Shown one piece after another: positions 26,778-36,095 of a stretch of 64,000 nt of DNA. The stretch is from the NCBI RefSeq assembly GCF_017873245.1, contig NZ_JAGGJY010000004.1, forward strand, positions 124,001 to 188,000. Reading direction: 5' to 3'. The translations under genes and the position numbers were made by a program. Position 1 is the first letter of the stretch, and each line of letters opens with the position of its first letter. Source of the DNA: Clostridium tertium. Its GTDB lineage: Bacteria > Bacillota > Clostridia > Clostridiales > Clostridiaceae. The notes beneath the pieces are model-generated. The model saw only the letters and a list, made by a program, of their open reading frames with translations, made no database searches and was not told where the DNA came from.

Positions 26778-28022
26778 TTATCTTACTTGTCCATTTCCAT
26801 AAATTATATATTTAATAGTTGTAAGCTCTTTTAGTCCCATTGGTCCTCTTGCATGAAGCTTTTGAGTACTTATTCCTATTTCTGCTCCAAATCCAAATTC
26901 ACTTCCATCTGTAAATCTAGTAGAAGCATTTACATAAACTGCTGCTGCATTAACTTTATTTAAGAACTTTTGTGAATTTTTATAGCTATTAGTTACTATT
27001 GCTTCTGAATGTCCTGAACCATATTTATTTATATGATTAATTGCCTCATCAACACTTTTAACTATTTTAGCACCTATTATATAATCTAAATACTCTTTAC
27101 TCCAATCATCTTCACTTGCCTCTTTAACATCATTTATTAAAGATTTTACTTTTTCATCTCCTCTAATCTCAACATCCTTTTCTCTTAATGCCTTTACTAT
27201 GATTGGAAGAAACTCATTTGCTATATTTTCATTTATAATCATCTTTTCTGCTGCATTACAAACTGCTGGTCTTGATGTTTTTGCATTTATTATTATATCT
27301 CTTGCCATATCAAAGTCACAATCTTCATCTACATATATATGACAATTGCCAACTCCTGTTTCAATTACTGGTACAGTTGCATTTTTTACAACTGTTTGTA
27401 TAAGTCCAGCCCCACCTCTTGGAATTAAAACATCTATATACTCATTTAATTTCATCATTTCTAATGCTGTTTCCCTACTAGTATCTTCAACTAATTGAAT
27501 CGAAAACTCTGGTAATCCAGCTTCTAATATAGCATTAGCTAATATTTTTACTATTGCTTTATTAGAATTTATAGCTTCACTACCACCTCTAAGTATTACA
27601 GCATTTCCTGTTTTTAAACATAACCCTGCTGCATCACATGTTACATTTGGTCTAGCTTCATATATTATCCCTATTACTCCTATTGCAACTCTTTGCTTTC
27701 CTATTTGAAGACCATTTGGCCTTTTCCACATTTCTATTACTTCTCCAATAGGATCTTCTAAAGCTATTAGCTCTCTTAATCCCTTAGCCATATCCTCTAT
27801 CCTTGATTCATTTAGTGATAATCTATCTAACATAGCCTTGGATGTTCCTTTTTGAACTGCTCTATCCAAATCTTCTTTATTTGCTTTTATGATTTCATTT
27901 GTATTGTTAATTAAAGCATTTGCCATTGATTCTAATGCTTTATTTTTTTCAGTAGTCGATGCTATTCCTAAATCATATGATGCTTCTTTAGCCCTTTTAC
28001 CTAACTCATAAATACTTAGCAT
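26778..28022 (-). CDS. proA: Gamma-glutamyl phosphate reductase
   Basis: Second step of proline synthesis: NADPH-dependent reduction of glutamyl-5-phosphate to the semialdehyde. 414 residues, normal length. Motifs: GVIGIIYEARPNVTCDAA, LKTGNAVILRGGSEA, LIPRGGAGLI, and the catalytic Cys in TSRPAVCNAAEK. C-terminal FGAEIGISTQKLHARGPMGL is typical. Lies 110 bases after proB on the same strand, an operon-like arrangement. Confidence 0.96.
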   Translation of the reverse strand: MLSIYELGKRAKEASYDLGIASTTEKNKALESMANALINNTNEIIKANKEDLDRAVQKGTSKAMLDRLSLNESRIEDMAKGLRELIALEDPIGEVIEMWKRPNGLQIGKQRVAIGVIGIIYEARPNVTCDAAGLCLKTGNAVILRGGSEAINSNKAIVKILANAILEAGLPEFSIQLVEDTSRETALEMMKLNEYIDVLIPRGGAGLIQTVVKNATVPVIETGVGNCHIYVDEDCDFDMARDIIINAKTSRPAVCNAAEKMIINENIANEFLPIIVKALREKDVEIRGDEKVKSLINDVKEASEDDWSKEYLDYIIGAKIVKSVDEAINHINKYGSGHSEAIVTNSYKNSQKFLNKVNAAAVYVNASTRFTDGSEFGFGAEIGISTQKLHARGPMGLKELTTIKYIIYGNGQVR

Positions 28023-28132
28023 TAATAATTCTCCTTCACTTTTATTTTTTAGTCTATTACTAATTTATTTTTAAGCTTTGCATAGCAAAACATCCTTTAT
28101 TTTAATTCTACATTTTACATTTCAAAAGCTTC

Positions 28133-28939
28133 TTATAAACTTTTAAATAGTGTTCCTATTTCCTCACCATTTAATATGTTTAAAATTATTTTAGGGTCTT
28201 CTCCATTAGCTAGTACCATATCTACTTGAGATTCAGTAGCTGTCTTAGCAGCTGTTAATTTTGTTATCATTCCACCTGTTCCAAGATTACTTCCAGCTCC
28301 TCCACAACATTCCTCAAGTTCTGGAGTAATTTTATCTATTTCCTTTATTAGTTTTGAATTTGGATTCTTCCTAGGATCTGAATCATAAAATCCATCTATA
28401 TCTGATAATATAATTAAAAGATCAGCATTAACTAATTTAGCTACTATAGCTGATAGGTTATCATTATCTCCAAATCTAACTATATTTTCTATTTCATCTA
28501 TAGCAACAGTATCATTTTCGTTAACTATAGGTATTATTCCGCTTTCTATTAGAGTTTCAAATGTATTACATACATTTTCTCTAATATGGCTATCTTCAAC
28601 TACATCTCTTGTTAAAAGAACCTGCCCTACAGTATGGCTATACTCTCCAAAAAATTTACTATAAATATGCATTAACTCACATTGTCCAACTGCAGCAACA
28701 GCTTGCTTTTCCCTTATAGTCTTTGGCTTTTCCTTTAACTTAAGCTTAGATACTCCAACTCCTATTGCCCCTGAAGTAACTAATATAACTTCTTTTCCTG
28801 AATTCATTACATCTGATAATACCCTAGTTAACTTTTCTATTCTTGTTAAATTAATTTTACCATTTTCATATGTTAATGTTGAAGTTCCTACTTTAACTAC
28901 AATTCTATTAGAGTTTTTAACTTTACTTCTAGCATTCAT
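28133..28939 (-). CDS. proB: Glutamate 5-kinase (short form, no PUA domain)
   Basis: First step of proline synthesis: ATP-dependent phosphorylation of glutamate. 268 residues, all in the amino-acid-kinase domain (KVGTSTL, LVTSGAIGVG, NENDTVA, FGDNDNLSAIVA, GTGGMITKL). The C-terminal PUA domain of E. coli ProB is absent, as usual in clostridia. Upstream of proA on the same strand. No proline-specific leader is visible. Confidence 0.95.
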   Translation of the reverse strand: MNARSKVKNSNRIVVKVGTSTLTYENGKINLTRIEKLTRVLSDVMNSGKEVILVTSGAIGVGVSKLKLKEKPKTIREKQAVAAVGQCELMHIYSKFFGEYSHTVGQVLLTRDVVEDSHIRENVCNTFETLIESGIIPIVNENDTVAIDEIENIVRFGDNDNLSAIVAKLVNADLLIILSDIDGFYDSDPRKNPNSKLIKEIDKITPELEECCGGAGSNLGTGGMITKLTAAKTATESQVDMVLANGEDPKIILNILNGEEIGTLFKSL

Positions 28940-29011
28940 CCTACTATCCCCCTGATATTATTCTTTGTTTAATTATAATTTTTTTTGCATCTTTTTTCTA
29001 CATAATTTGCT

Positions 29012-30079
29012 TTATTCTTTAAACTCCTTCAACTTTTCTTCTACTTCTTTATTAAAATATTTAAAAATAACCTTACCTAATGAATAAATTGGTACTACTA
29101 CAAATGCTCCTATTGGCCCAACCAAACTTGCTGCCCCAACCACTAAAAAAATATCTGTTATTGGATGTATGTTCATTGTTTTACCCATTATTAATGGTAC
29201 AATAATTCTTCCCTTAAGAGTTTGAGCAATTATTACTAATATAGATAACTTTATAATCATATTCCATCCTAAAGCTATTGCAATTATATATGGAATAATC
29301 ATAGATATAAAAAATCCTACAAATGGTATAAAAGCTAAGACAAAAGTAACTGATGATAAAAGTAAAGGACTTGCCATCCCTATAATTTTATATCCAATAA
29401 AGACCATCAGCGCTAAAGAAAGAGCTACCTTAGCTTGACCTAAAATATATGATGATAAGACTTCATCGCTTTCTTCTACAATATCATAAAGCTTATACTT
29501 ATATTTCCCAGGAAATATATTAACTATATTTTCTTTAATCTTCTCTTCATCTTTAAGAAGATAAAACACTATTAATATAATAAGTAAAATATCCGAAAAC
29601 AATTGCATTCCCTTATCAAATATTCCCCTTAGACCACTTGCTAATAAAATAGCATATTTTTGTATATCACCTAAAAACTTTTCATAATAATCTAATTTAA
29701 ATATATCACCTTTAAAAAACTCACCTACTCCATACAGATTTCCTTTTTCCTCTACTATTTTCAAAAATATAATTTTTAAGTTTATAAATTGCTCTATAAA
29801 ATAATCTCCAAAATATTTCATGATTCCAGCTGCAATAAAAAAGAAAATTAATAAAGTTAAAGAAGCCGCACTTCCTCCCTGCATCTTTTTTTTTAGAAAT
29901 ATATTATTAAGAGGTTTTAGTATATAAAACAAAAATACTCCAAATATTATTGGTATAATAACTACTGCAAAAATTACATTTATAAAATTTCTCAACACTG
30001 AAATTTTTCCTAGTAATATTGCTAATATAGCTAATAAATTAAAAATAATTAAATATGTAATAACATTCTTCTTATGCAT
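29012..30079 (-). CDS. AI-2E (PerM/YtvI-like) family membrane protein
   Basis: 355 residues with about seven to eight membrane helices. The pattern is that of the AI-2E transporter family: paired N-terminal helices, a hairpin near residue 65-85, and the C-terminal block GRIIVPLIMGKTMNIHPITDIFLVVGAASLVGPIGAF. Members include exporters and the sporulation protein YtvI; I cannot say which applies. The C-terminus is charged (KEVEEKLKEF). It is 72 bases upstream of proB on the same strand with no terminator visible between them, so cotranscription is possible. Confidence 0.88.
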   Translation of the reverse strand: MHKKNVITYLIIFNLLAILAILLGKISVLRNFINVIFAVVIIPIIFGVFLFYILKPLNNIFLKKKMQGGSAASLTLLIFFFIAAGIMKYFGDYFIEQFINLKIIFLKIVEEKGNLYGVGEFFKGDIFKLDYYEKFLGDIQKYAILLASGLRGIFDKGMQLFSDILLIILIVFYLLKDEEKIKENIVNIFPGKYKYKLYDIVEESDEVLSSYILGQAKVALSLALMVFIGYKIIGMASPLLLSSVTFVLAFIPFVGFFISMIIPYIIAIALGWNMIIKLSILVIIAQTLKGRIIVPLIMGKTMNIHPITDIFLVVGAASLVGPIGAFVVVPIYSLGKVIFKYFNKEVEEKLKEFKE

Positions 30080-30253
30080 AAACTACTTCTCCTTTGTTTA
30101 AATTAATTAAATTTAGTTTATCCTTAGAAGAAAATATTATTATCTATACCCTTAATTTTAATACTCTTATAAAAAGTCTGTTAACTATTTAATATAGAAC
30201 CAATATTATTAAATTAATTAAATTACATAAAATATATATTTATAAAACTTAGA

Positions 30254-30273
30254 AATTATAGTTAACTATAATT
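30254..30273. promoter_or_regulatory. 20-bp perfect palindrome between divergent genes
   Basis: AATTATAGTTAACTATAATT is a perfect palindrome in the 310-base region between the AI-2E gene (-) and the YjiH gene (+). Related GTTAACTA and TAGTTAAAT half-sites lie at 30180 and about 30290. Otherwise the region is plain AT-rich spacer. Confidence 0.5.
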
Positions 30274-30389
30274 AATTGCATAAATTTTAGTTAAATTTGT
30301 ATAAAAATCTATTGATTTAATGTATTAAAATGTATTAAAATAAAATCCTATGTATAAATATTAATTTTTTGGATATAAAGGAGATCGGA

Positions 30390-31751
30390 ATGAAAAATTT
30401 AACTAAAGATGGATTTTCATTAAAATCATCATTATTCTTTATTCTTCCATCCTTAATAGGAGTACTTCTATTTATGATTCCTATTAACTTTAATGGAGAA
30501 ATAACAATACCAGTAGCAATATTATCAAAGTTCTTAGCTAAATCTCTTGGAGATTCATTAACTTTTATAATAACTATAGCTATTTGTACTTCTGCTACTG
30601 TGAGTGTAATAACTAAAATTTTTAAGCCAAAATTTATAGTAAAAAATGAATTTTTGAACACATTATTTAATCCTAGTGCCATTTGGTTTATTGCTAGAAT
30701 AATTGGAGCTGTATTTTGTGTTTTAGCTTTATTCAAGTTTGGACCGAAATTTATAGTTAATGATTCGACAGGATCATTTGTATTAAATGATTTACTTACA
30801 ATATTATTTACTATTTTCTTTTTTGCAGGACTTCTATTACCATTGCTTTTAAACTTTGGCTTATTGGAGTTTTTTGGTGCAGTACTTACTAAAGTTATGC
30901 GACCAATATTTACATTGCCAGGCCGTTCATCTATAGATTGTATAACTTCTTGGCTTGGAGATGGAACTTTAGGCATAATATTAACAAATAAGCAATATGA
31001 AGAAGGCTTTTATTCTAAAAGAGAAGCAGCTATAATCAGCACAACTTTTTCTGCTGTTTCAATAACTTTTAGTTTAATCGTAATAGATACAGTTGGTTTA
31101 TCTCATTTATTTATACCATTTTATTTGACAGTTAGTATTTCTGGAATTATTGCGGCTATAATAATGCCAAGAATTTATCCATTACGTAAAATTCCTAATA
31201 CATATTATAATAACCAAGAAAAGAAGAACGATGAATCAATACCATACGGATATTCTTCTTTCTCTTGGGGATACAAAAAGGCTATAGATAAAGCATCTGA
31301 AAACACTGATATAAAAGGCTTTTTCATAGATGGGTTTAAAAATGTAATAGATATGTGGCTTGGAGTACTTCCAGTTGTTATGGCGCTTGCAACTATAGCT
31401 TTAATAATAGCGGAATATACTTCTGTGTTTCAAATTTTAGGATTACCTTTTATACCATATCTTAAGCTGTTACAAGTTCCGGAAGCAGTTGCGGCTTCTC
31501 AAACTTTAGTTGTAGGATTTGCTGATATGTTATTACCATCTGTTTTAGCTGCAAATACCATTGCTAGTGATATGACTAAATTTATAGTTGCTTGTACTTC
31601 CGTTTCTCAATTAATATATATGTCCGAAGTAGGTGGAGTTCTACTTGGATCAAAAATTCCTGTATCACTAAAGCAACTATTAATAATTTTTATAGAAAGA
31701 ACTATAATCACTTTACCTGTAATTGTTATTGCTGCCAATATAATATTTTAA
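30390..31751 (+). CDS. YjiH-family membrane protein (nucleoside-recognition/Gate domain)
   Basis: 453 residues with about ten membrane helices. YjiH-family landmarks are FSLKSSLFFILPSLIGVLLFMIP at the start, SSIDCITSWLGDGTLGI in the middle and MSEVGGVLLGSKIPVS near the end. The Gate domain is shared with concentrative nucleoside transporters and sporulation proteins SpoVV/YlbJ, but the substrate of YjiH proteins is not settled. I use ATG 30390 after AAAGGAGATC; a TTG seven codons earlier would run through the ribosome site. Monocistronic. Confidence 0.86.
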   Translation: MKNLTKDGFSLKSSLFFILPSLIGVLLFMIPINFNGEITIPVAILSKFLAKSLGDSLTFIITIAICTSATVSVITKIFKPKFIVKNEFLNTLFNPSAIWFIARIIGAVFCVLALFKFGPKFIVNDSTGSFVLNDLLTILFTIFFFAGLLLPLLLNFGLLEFFGAVLTKVMRPIFTLPGRSSIDCITSWLGDGTLGIILTNKQYEEGFYSKREAAIISTTFSAVSITFSLIVIDTVGLSHLFIPFYLTVSISGIIAAIIMPRIYPLRKIPNTYYNNQEKKNDESIPYGYSSFSWGYKKAIDKASENTDIKGFFIDGFKNVIDMWLGVLPVVMALATIALIIAEYTSVFQILGLPFIPYLKLLQVPEAVAASQTLVVGFADMLLPSVLAANTIASDMTKFIVACTSVSQLIYMSEVGGVLLGSKIPVSLKQLLIIFIERTIITLPVIVIAANIIF

Positions 31752-31752
31752 T

Positions 31753-31786
31753 AAAAAGCTGTATCTTTTCAGATACAGCTTTTTTC
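31753..31786. terminator. Bidirectional terminator between yjiH-like and csp-like genes
   Basis: Perfect 14-bp stem AAAAAGCTGTATCT / AGATACAGCTTTTT around TTTC with T runs on both strands; it separates convergent genes. Confidence 0.93.
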
Positions 31787-31822
31787 AAATATTATATTAA
31801 GTTTAAATGATTTACATAAATC

Positions 31823-33577
31823 TCATATCATATTTTCAAATATCTTATAGAAGTTTATAATTCCATACCCTAATTGAGGATTAGGATACATATCACCAGT
31901 CCTTTTTAACGTTCCCCTATTTAAAAATGTCTTAATACTTTGTGAGTACATATAAGGATAATTTTTATCTACTATCCCCCATTCAAATAATAGGACACAT
32001 GCTCCAGCGCCTATAGCTGCTGCTAAACTAGTTCCATTTACAATGTCAATTTTATTGTTTATACCTACAGTCATAGTATTAACTCCACCAGCTGCAAAAT
32101 CAATTACATCTTTATATGCATTTCTAAGAGCAACTCCTGAGTATGCCAATAGATTATTATTATTTTGATTATATGCAGCTACAGTAATAATAAATTCTGA
32201 ATCTCCAGGGATAGTTAAAGTTCCATATTGATCACTTGATATAAATCTAGTTCCAGGTAAAGTCAATCCTCTTTGTGGCAACCATGCATTATACTCTGCC
32301 ATTTTCCCAAGCCTTAGTCGAATACGTATTTTCCATATTCCAGGACGTATATCGTGAAAATATATTCTAATTAATTGATCCCCTGTATATTCCTCTGGTA
32401 AGTTATAATATATTGACACTCTTGTTTGTTCAAAGATAAATGAATATTTTTTACTTATATTTAATATGGCTGGTATAAATCCAGTATCTGCTCCTGATGG
32501 ACCTATCAAATTTATTTCAACTATATTAGGTAAGTTGACCCATACTTCCATAGATAATATTTTTTGTTCCTTTTCTACTATAATTTCTATAGCTTCATAT
32601 TCATTTTTATCCTTGATAATTCCTGAAGCATGGCAATCCTGTATCCCTTCATTTCCTGTTCCTGTAACAACAACAAGACCTACATTACTTGATACTGCTG
32701 CTATATAATTATCTAAAATATGCTCACCTTTATGATTTCCATTATTAGTTCCTAATGGTAATAGTATAACAACAGGTTTTCCGTTTGCTAAAAGGTAATT
32801 CTTTAAGTATTCTATAGCAAATAAAATTGATGTAATATTATATACAGGAGCATTTACTCCATAATTATACTTAAAAAAATTTGATTGAATTAATTTTACA
32901 GCAACAAATTCACATTCTGGAGCAATCCCCTTTAACATTGGATTTTTTCCTAAGGCTCCTACTATTCCAGCCATATTAGTTCCATGTCCAATTTCATCCC
33001 TACTAGGTACTATATCATATGGGTTTCCACCTTTATTATATGTCTCTATTGCTTCATTAATTTGATCCTTCTTATATACAGTCCCTAGTTCTATATTATT
33101 GTTAGCAATATTGGAACCAATGCTTTGATCCCATATTTCATTTATTCTAGTCTTCCCATTAATGTCCTTAAACTCATCACTTAAATAATCTATTCCAGTA
33201 TCTATTATTCCAACTACTACCCCCTTTCCTCTTAAGTTTAATGGTGATTCAGCTTGTAGTGTATTAACTTGTGCTGCTTCAATAGCTGATATACTTTGCA
33301 AAGTATAAATTTCTGGAGGCAATACATAAACTATTTCAAAGTTGTCTGAGGCATAAAATCTATTAATTAAATCGATTATTTCTGTAGTATTTTCAAAAGA
33401 ATTTATTAAACCCGATTTAATATATACAGAAGCGTATTCATTATTAATTACTATTATATAAATTCCAGGATTATTTGTAATTGTTCCATTAAGCTCACCT
33501 ACATATTCAACTAAATAACTAACATAATTGATACTGTTAAATATATATTCCGGAGCTTCAAAACTATTAACTTCCAT
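31823..33577 (-). CDS. Csp-like subtilisin-family protease
   Basis: 584 residues. An N-terminal Csp pro-region (about 1-108; SYLVEYVGEL) precedes an S8 catalytic domain with Asp126 (IIDTGIDY), His198 (EIGHGTNMAGI) and a Ser near 520 (NGTSLAAAIG). A jelly-roll-like insertion typical of Csp proteins lies between His and Ser. Two surroundings differ from normal subtilases: HGTNMAG instead of HGTHVAG, and GTSLAAA instead of GTSMAxP. Lacks a signal peptide, as expected for a spore-packaged protein. Follows the paralogue upstream by 15 bases. No sleC is in view, so a germination role is inferred by family. Confidence 0.88.
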   Translation of the reverse strand: MEVNSFEAPEYIFNSINYVSYLVEYVGELNGTITNNPGIYIIVINNEYASVYIKSGLINSFENTTEIIDLINRFYASDNFEIVYVLPPEIYTLQSISAIEAAQVNTLQAESPLNLRGKGVVVGIIDTGIDYLSDEFKDINGKTRINEIWDQSIGSNIANNNIELGTVYKKDQINEAIETYNKGGNPYDIVPSRDEIGHGTNMAGIVGALGKNPMLKGIAPECEFVAVKLIQSNFFKYNYGVNAPVYNITSILFAIEYLKNYLLANGKPVVILLPLGTNNGNHKGEHILDNYIAAVSSNVGLVVVTGTGNEGIQDCHASGIIKDKNEYEAIEIIVEKEQKILSMEVWVNLPNIVEINLIGPSGADTGFIPAILNISKKYSFIFEQTRVSIYYNLPEEYTGDQLIRIYFHDIRPGIWKIRIRLRLGKMAEYNAWLPQRGLTLPGTRFISSDQYGTLTIPGDSEFIITVAAYNQNNNNLLAYSGVALRNAYKDVIDFAAGGVNTMTVGINNKIDIVNGTSLAAAIGAGACVLLFEWGIVDKNYPYMYSQSIKTFLNRGTLKRTGDMYPNPQLGYGIINFYKIFENMI

Positions 33578-33592
33578 TTACTATCCTCCCAT

Positions 33593-35392
33593 TTAGTTTC
33601 TTATAATATCATTTGGAATTCTAATATATAAATTTCCAATCAAATATTCCAACATATCTTTATTAACTCGATAGTTTCCACCAAGAACCTTAAAAACCTC
33701 CAGCAAATTTAACCTTCCATAGCCTAAATCCTCATTTGGATATTCATATATATCATCTCTATCTGCTGAATATATCAATAAACTTCTAAGCTTAATTGAA
33801 TACATAGATAAATTATTCTTATCAACAATTCCCCACTGTAATAATAATGCGCAAGCTCCTGCAACTATTGCAGCAGCTGCTGAACTTCCACTTACTTTAC
33901 TTATGTTATTGCTCCCTGAAGATGTAGTCAAAATATTGATGCCTTCAGTAGCTATATCTGGATTAATTAATCCATTTGTATTAAATCCCTTTCCTGACGC
34001 TGATACTAAACTATTATTTAGTCCATTATAATATGCTACTGTTATTAAATTCTTAGCAGTAGACGGTATAGTTAATGTATTATACGGATTAGGGTTAAGA
34101 AATTTTGTACCTTCTGGCAAAGTATACTTATCTTGTAACCATATGTCATACCTTCCATCTGTTATATATTCTCCTCTTAACTTTATCATCCATATTCCTG
34201 GCTTTATTTCTGAAAAATTTAATATAAATAATTGATGCCCTGTGAAACTTTCAGGATCATAAGATCTTATTTCAACTTTAGTATTAATTAAATAAAATAT
34301 TCTTGTATCTCTAGATTCAATATTTGGAACTATAAACCCCGATTCTTCTCCACTAGGAGCTATTATGTTTAATGACATTTTATTAGGTTTTCGAATCCAT
34401 ATATACATAACAAATATTTTTAATTCTTTAGTCATTAATAGCTCAGAGTTTTTAACTTCTCCTTCATTTGATATAAAGTTTGTAGAATGTCCCTCATAAT
34501 TTCCAGCATTACCAGTTCCAGCAACAAAAACAATATCCCTTCTTCTAGCTATTGCTGTTATAAACCTGGCTGTAATATTATGTCTGTCATGGCTACCATT
34601 ATAGCTTCCGACCCCAATATACAATACAAGAGGCTTTCTTAATTCATATGCTGACCTTCTTAAATATTCAATTGCAGATAAAACCTCTGAATTATTATAA
34701 ACCGGCACAACTGGCAAATTATTTTCTCTCAATATTTTTATATAATTAGGAGAAGGTAATAGCTTTACTATCATAAATTCACAATCATTAGCTATACCTT
34801 CGATATTAGAGTCATATCCCCTTGCTCCTATTATTCCAGCCATATTAGTTCCATGTCCTATTTCGTCTTTACTTGCTACAATATCATATGGATTATGTCC
34901 AATTTTACTACTTTCAATTGCTCTATTTATATCCTCATTAAGGTACTCTGATCCTATATATAAGTTTCCTTTCCTATTTGTATTAATTGTTTGATCCCAT
35001 ATTTTTATTATTCTAGACGTGCCATCTTCTCTTATAAACTCCTTATTTAAGTAATCTATTCCCGTATCTATCATCCCTACGATTATTCCTTTTCCTGTTA
35101 AATTCAGATATTTATTAATCTTAACTGCATTTATACCATCTACATTTATAGGTGATGTATCTTGTAATACATAAATAGATCTTGCTTCAATAAAAATAAT
35201 TGAAGGTACATCTTTTCTTAATCTATCTAAATTTTTTTCTTCTACTGATATAACTGCAAGATTCTCATTAATAATATCCCCACAAGCATAATCTACTTTA
35301 TCAATTTCCTCTTTAAAATTCCCTCTATATTCAATTACAAACCCTGGTGAATTTTCATCTAAATAATTTTTGCATCCAACAGTATTTTCCAT
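33593..35392 (-). CDS. Csp-like subtilisin-family protease
   Basis: 599 residues, first gene of a two-gene operon. Same layout as its downstream paralogue: a pro-region (SPGFVIEYRGNF), a catalytic domain with Asp109 (MIDTGIDY) and His180 (EIGHGTNMAGI), and a Ser in SGSSAAAAIVAGA, where the usual GTS-M-A-x-P is replaced by GSSAAAA. The triad residues are present, but the unusual Ser loop could lower activity, as in the pseudoprotease Csp receptors of C. difficile. Ribosome site GAGAGGG before the ATG. No signal peptide. Confidence 0.88.
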   Translation of the reverse strand: MENTVGCKNYLDENSPGFVIEYRGNFKEEIDKVDYACGDIINENLAVISVEEKNLDRLRKDVPSIIFIEARSIYVLQDTSPINVDGINAVKINKYLNLTGKGIIVGMIDTGIDYLNKEFIREDGTSRIIKIWDQTINTNRKGNLYIGSEYLNEDINRAIESSKIGHNPYDIVASKDEIGHGTNMAGIIGARGYDSNIEGIANDCEFMIVKLLPSPNYIKILRENNLPVVPVYNNSEVLSAIEYLRRSAYELRKPLVLYIGVGSYNGSHDRHNITARFITAIARRRDIVFVAGTGNAGNYEGHSTNFISNEGEVKNSELLMTKELKIFVMYIWIRKPNKMSLNIIAPSGEESGFIVPNIESRDTRIFYLINTKVEIRSYDPESFTGHQLFILNFSEIKPGIWMIKLRGEYITDGRYDIWLQDKYTLPEGTKFLNPNPYNTLTIPSTAKNLITVAYYNGLNNSLVSASGKGFNTNGLINPDIATEGINILTTSSGSNNISKVSGSSAAAAIVAGACALLLQWGIVDKNNLSMYSIKLRSLLIYSADRDDIYEYPNEDLGYGRLNLLEVFKVLGGNYRVNKDMLEYLIGNLYIRIPNDIIRN

Positions 35393-35424
35393 ACATACCC
35401 TCTCAAAGAAATTAATAATATATC

Positions 35425-35437
35425 ATATGTACTTTTT
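35425..35437 (-). promoter_or_regulatory. Upstream element of the csp-like operon
   Basis: Minus-strand AAAAAGTACATAT, identical to the element at 2058-2070 and, like it, 33 bases before the coding start. Probably part of a shared, perhaps sporulation-specific, promoter. Confidence 0.5.
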
Positions 35438-36095
35438 ATCATATCGCTTATAATTTATATATTTATTATTTAAAATTAAACATTTTATAATTTTAATTCT
35501 ATTTATTCTGTTCCTTTTAATTCTAATCCGTAAATAACATACAAAATTTGTAAAATACTATTAATCGTTCGACTTTTTATTTAAATGTATTGCTTTTAAT
35601 TTACTAATAGTTTATATTGTAAATAAATGGAGTATTCCATTTATTGTAAAGGAGGTGATATAGTTACCTTCGATGAAATAATAAGCATCATCGCTTATTA
35701 TTTATTAACATTTTTGTTCCTAAAAATTCATTGTCACTTCACTCAATATAGGAATTAATAAACACTTCAGAAAAATCTAATAAATTACATTTAATATGTT
35801 CCATTTAGTATACAAATACTTTATTGGAGTATTTAACAAACCTTTTTATAAACATTTCTTAGGATATAAAATGCGTATTTTGTATGCTAATTAAAGTATT
35901 CTTAAGTTTTTAATAAACAACCGATCTTTCCTTTTAGATGTACAAATGTTTAAAGTGAGTCTCTTATTTTTTCTAAAAATATACAACTTACTTTAATCTA
36001 ATATCAAATTATTAGATATTTACCTACTCAAAAAAAGATCCTCATTCAATATACAGATGAGAATAAATAAAAATATTGTTAGGAGGTAAATATAA
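35438..36095. other. Long AT-rich intergenic region before the chitinases
   Basis: About 650 bases. Apart from the small toxin-like ORF at 35663 and the AGGAGG site of the first chitinase, I see no gene or structured RNA. GGAGTATT occurs at about 35630 and 35826 as a short repeat. Confidence 0.5.
35663..35758 (+). pseudogene. Small hydrophobic toxin-like ORF lacking a normal start codon
   Basis: After a perfect AAAGGAGGTGAT site the frame reads VTFDEIISIIAYYLLTFLFL and a polar tail: 32 codons with one membrane helix, the shape of holin-like type I toxins. But the codon at the ideal spacing is GTT, and an ATA precedes it, so there is no standard start. It may be a dead toxin, or chance. Confidence 0.3.
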
